Source: Sphagnum magellanicum
Lineage: Eukaryota; Streptophyta; Sphagnopsida; Sphagnales; Sphagnaceae
Direction of reading: 5' to 3'
Assembly: GCA_021904315.1 (NCBI GenBank)
Contig: CM038907.1
Location: 16,623,223 to 16,687,222, forward strand
DNA length: 64,000 nucleotides
Part shown: positions 60,251 to 64,000 of the stretch, in pieces
Position numbering within the stretch: the stretch's first letter is position 1
Layout of the letters: every line of letters begins with the position of its first letter
Program-made: the position numbers and the translations under genes
The notes under the pieces: model-generated
What the model saw: the letters and a program-made list of their open reading frames with translations, nothing else
Databases searched by the model: none
Told to the model about the DNA's origin: nothing

Positions 60251-61095
60251 TTTTATCCTAACATGATCTTCTTGATCAGGAAGTCCTACATGTCCCACAT
60301 GAATGACATGGACACAAATATGCAAATTCACCTCAATAAGCTATAACAATGATGGTAGACAAGTTGGTTAAGGAAGTTACTTCCATTTTTTCCAAATGAT
60401 GTGCAAAACAAATATAGAGTGCAACTTATTGGAAAACAAAAAAACTCATGATTTATTTAAATGAAAATAGGTTGTTTAGAATTGAACTACATGAAAATAC
60501 CTACAATATTTTCAATTTTAATAAAATATATTCATGTAACATTTTATTATTTCATTGCATATTAAAAAATAGCCCTTTATTTCACATGTTCCATAAAAAT
60601 ATACAAAGAATGACTTCCCTTCGCAAACTAAATGCCATTGATGCAATTGTAATGAAAGACATGTAGGTGATCTTCTTCCTCATTAATTTATCACATATCT
60701 ACCAAAACTTAATACCATCTTGAAAATTTTCCAACTACAAGATTAGACCTAGGACATTTTAAGCACAATGTTGTTGAATGAAGAACTTGAATTCACAAGG
60801 AAGGAGAAAAGAAAATCTCAACAATACAAAAATGTTGCAACCTTGATGATTAAACAATCAAGTTTTAAACACATGATAGATATCAAAGTAAGGATATCTA
60901 CAACCATTATAATGATAAAGGACATTGGGCCAAAGACTACAAGAAGAGAAAACAAGATCTCTATGCAAGGGAAGGAAGAATAAAGGTACAATGTTAGAGT
61001 GCAAAAAAGTGCATGCATCTTAGGCTTGTTTGCTTTTTCCAATGATGATACATGTGGTACATACAATTCAAAGCATTAGTGCACCTCTATCATAA
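60251..61095 (+). pseudogene. Ty1/copia gag-protease relic
   Basis: Shifting plus-strand frames contain a gag-like MNDMDTNMQIHLNKL near 60300, a degenerate zinc knuckle near 60900-60945 (YNHYNDKGHWAKDYKKRKQ, with the Cys ligands changed), and WYIQFKALVHL near 61054-61085. The last sits where copia proteases have the WYxDSGAS motif and has lost the Asp. Spacing and order fit a Ty1/copia element, but every motif is damaged. No LTR was identified. Confidence 0.45.
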
Positions 61096-64000
61096 TTTGG
61101 ACTAGTCCATGGGTTTTGAAAAAATAACATCTACATAAGGGTGTCAAAGTGTCTAGGCATCTATTAGGATGTGATGTGTCTATTTGGACATTGATGTTGC
61201 CCAACATCATGTCAAAATAGGGTCAACATAAAGTCAACATAGGTCATAGCCCAAATCAAATTGCTTGGGGTCAAATGTAAGGTAATGGATACTTGCGCCA
61301 AACAATAGCTTAAGCCTTTTGGCAACTGAAATGGCCATTATCACACATCAAAGTTTGGCGTACTATTGCTACATAAACAAATTTTAGTGGTGCACACCAA
61401 GCATCCTTGCAATACCCCCTGCACATGAAGGTCCTACACATACTACTGCTTTAAAAATATAGTGTTTGGCAATTAGCTTAACATTAGAGTTTGCTTGTTT
61501 TGTTTCCACTAAGGAAGTACACATCCCAGCTATTAGTTCTTGGGCTGACACAATAACTTTTGGAGGCAAAAAGGATTCAAGCATACTAGGAACCAAGATG
61601 TTACTTGATAAGATTCTTTCCATCACCATTTTTTTGTTTTTTGGTCTAGGACAAGTTCGTAGCCCAATTTGGATAGATTCCACAATTGTGGAAGTAACCC
61701 TAAATTGATTTCGAATTCCCATAATCTCTTTTCGCTTGAAAGTTCATCATTTATATGATTTTGACATAAAACTATTGCTTTCTGAATGTTACAACACTTA
61801 CATTATCAAACATTTTGTGTTGCTCCCTTTAATTGTTCATGTGTTACCTGCTTAACAATGGGCCTTGATCGAAGATTAGGCCTTGATTGAGGCCTTGGCC
61901 TTTTTTTACCTTCCTTAATTGCAGCTAGCTTTAGATTACCCATTTTAATCACTCACTTGCCTAAGGTTCAGTGCTAATTAATTACTTCAAACCATGTTGC
62001 AATACTTTTGTTGATAGATTTGGAATGACAAAACTCTTGAAACAAACCCAAAGTGCCTTTTAGGGAAAACTTAGAATGTAATTAAAACCTAGATATTGAA
62101 ATCTACTATTGTTGAACATTGTATAATCAAATGAACAAGTACCAATTCACGCATCTTATTCAATCACATTTTTACATTGCCAAAGTTCAAGCAACCTAGT
62201 GAAGTCATGGGCATTCTTCTTATAATGAATTTGTTTAGTGGATGATCAAAGCAAGGTTAAAATTATAGGTCTTGCCATTTTTCCTTCAAAGTCCATACAT
62301 ATATGAAATCAGTCATGAAAATGTTCTTCACATCTTAAACTATAAGCGAATGCCATTATGTCCCACTTAGCAAGTGTTGTATGGGATTCTAAAGGTTGAA
62401 ATGTCTTCAACAATTCATCCTTCAATATGTATTTTGCACATATAGATGAATTCATTAAATGCGACCCCACAAGAGTTGCACCCATGAGTGACATTGTTGT
62501 ATTTAAAATAAAAACCCAAGTCTTAAATGACAATGCCAAAGAAAAAACAAAAAAGCTCCAGAGATATGCATAGAGGTTACTTACCAAGTTTATTATCAAA
62601 TTTCAATGTCTACTCTACACAAGGATTTTAAGGTTGAAATTCATGATCAACAATAAGTAACAAATGAATGTTATATTAAATTTCAAAGCTTATGGATTTA
62701 AAGTAAGGTTATTGGACTAAACTTTTCAAGAAAGAGAAAATTGAATTGGTGGAGGAAAAGACTTGCAAATAGATCATTGGGAGATGGATATTTACATTTT
62801 TGATGTATACTTTGATTTGAGATGAATAGTTTGACAATTGTAGCACCAATAATCAAGCACCAATAAACAATAGATCTTTACAAAGTTCACATATGAATGT
62901 TATATCCATTGCCATTATTAGGTCATTATAATCCAATATTTGCAATTTTCCAAACAAACTCTTAAAATATCATGTAATGAATATTAAGATCCATCAAGAT
63001 TAATTGTTCAAATGATAATTGTGTCTTCTATAAGCATAGAATATGAACATTTTTCATAATTGATTTTTCACTATCCAAAATATTGTAAATTCCACATTTA
63101 ATTTACAAGTCATATCTTACCACTCCTCAAGGGCTTATTGCAAACTTGTTGTAAATAATATCTACACATCATACAAGAACCCACATTATAACAAAATTCA
63201 ATATAGTAAATTTCCATCCATCTATTTTCATCACACAATTTCAAAGGACCACAATTGTTTATGGCATAGACATGTAACACTAACTAGTTGAATTCCAAGA
63301 TTGTCATGAAACAATACCTTGGACCACTTTACCTATGTTTGACAACACACTCATGATAGTTAGAACAGGAGACCAATACACCTTCGTATAGACTATATTT
63401 CAATTACCCTACCTGAGCAAGCATTGGTTTCATTAAAAACTTTGAAAAAAAAGGTTTGTTAGCAACATTTGATTATGAACCCTAAGTTTTATGACCCAAA
63501 ATGATTCAAAGAAAAAAATTCACCATAGGGTGCAAATGGGATAACACAAGCCACACCTGCCTGTTTATTAATTGCTTTTGTGACTACTTTAGGGGAAATA
63601 TTTTTAGGATATTCTTGGAATGTTCTTGAATTTTTTTTCGAAAAAATCTTTAAAATTAAAAAAAAAATCATTCTATTTTATTAAGGTTCATGTTAAAAAT
63701 TTGGTAAGAAATGTCATTTTCAAAAAAATTGAAATATATTTACAAGTCCTTTTATTACTTAAAAACAAGTGTTATAATGTTTAATGAATGCTTTTGTTAA
63801 TTTTTTATTCATTGGATTAATTTCAGATTAGTTCGCATGTTCCCATGATATATTAAAAATACAACTATATTAAAAAAAATCTTACAATTTCAACATCAAA
63901 TTAAATTATGACTTTAAAACATGAGAAAACCAAGCAACTGTTACACTTGTTATGGTATGTGTTATTGTGACTACACCCACATCATAAATCAAGTATGATC
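61096..64000. other. Intergenic stretch to the window end, no firmly supported gene
   Basis: Minus-strand frames at 61722-61384 and 62599-62309 stand out in length. The second has a weak PPR-like look (CAKY..L..TF..LESH...W near its middle) but not enough for a call. The remainder is AT-rich. Confidence 0.4.

Noticed and set aside
61384..61722. Minus-strand coding gene
   Set aside because: Good length for AT-rich DNA but no motif I can name and no supporting neighbours.

Overview
The window is nuclear DNA from a land plant with a large, repeat-rich genome. Four things support this: a five-exon cytokinin oxidase/dehydrogenase gene with plant-type introns, Ty3/gypsy LTR retrotransposons primed by plant initiator-Met tRNA, degenerate hAT transposases, and a short TTTAGGG tract. 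Gene density is one clear host gene in 64 kb, and most of the rest is AT-rich decayed transposon DNA. A seed-free lineage such as a fern or lycophyte is my guess from the overall flavour of the repeats, but the sequence alone does not settle it.

Layout. 1-5611: a young minus-strand Ty3/gypsy chromovirus (element A) with its 5' LTR, PBS, Gag-protease-RT frame and RNase H-integrase-chromodomain frame. Its 3' LTR lies left of the window. It is broken by one frameshift and by loss of an integrase catalytic aspartate. 5612-about 12190: an older plus-strand Ty3/gypsy element (element B), apparently interrupted by A. B is the most unusual object here. Between protease and RT it carries a C5-cytosine DNA methyltransferase domain, and its pol ends in a C4HC3 PHD finger instead of a chromodomain. 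A solo LTR related to A's LTR sits in B's 3' LTR with an intact 5-bp target duplication. 12.4-51.9 kb: gene-poor AT-rich DNA with three decayed minus-strand hAT transposase copies (17.6-19.6, 35.4-38.5 and 43.0-45.0 kb), a dispersed repeat of about 310 bp, foldback elements, several local tandem duplications, and a GC-rich island at 28.0-28.65 kb. 51.93-52.91 kb: an element bounded by long inverted repeats. 53.24-56.3 kb: the cytokinin oxidase gene with TATA box, short uORF, five exons and poly(A) signal. 56.3-64 kb: intergenic DNA with foldbacks and a Ty1/copia gag-protease relic near 60.3-61.1 kb.

How the parts relate. Insertion order reads from nesting: B is oldest, then A and the solo-LTR parent entered B. 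Many of B's stop codons are TAG where the family has Gln, which fits decay of methylated CAG (CHG) sites in a silenced element. That is notable for an element that once encoded its own DNA methyltransferase. The only gene likely to act in the host today is the cytokinin oxidase, which degrades cytokinins; an inverted-repeat element lies just upstream of its promoter.
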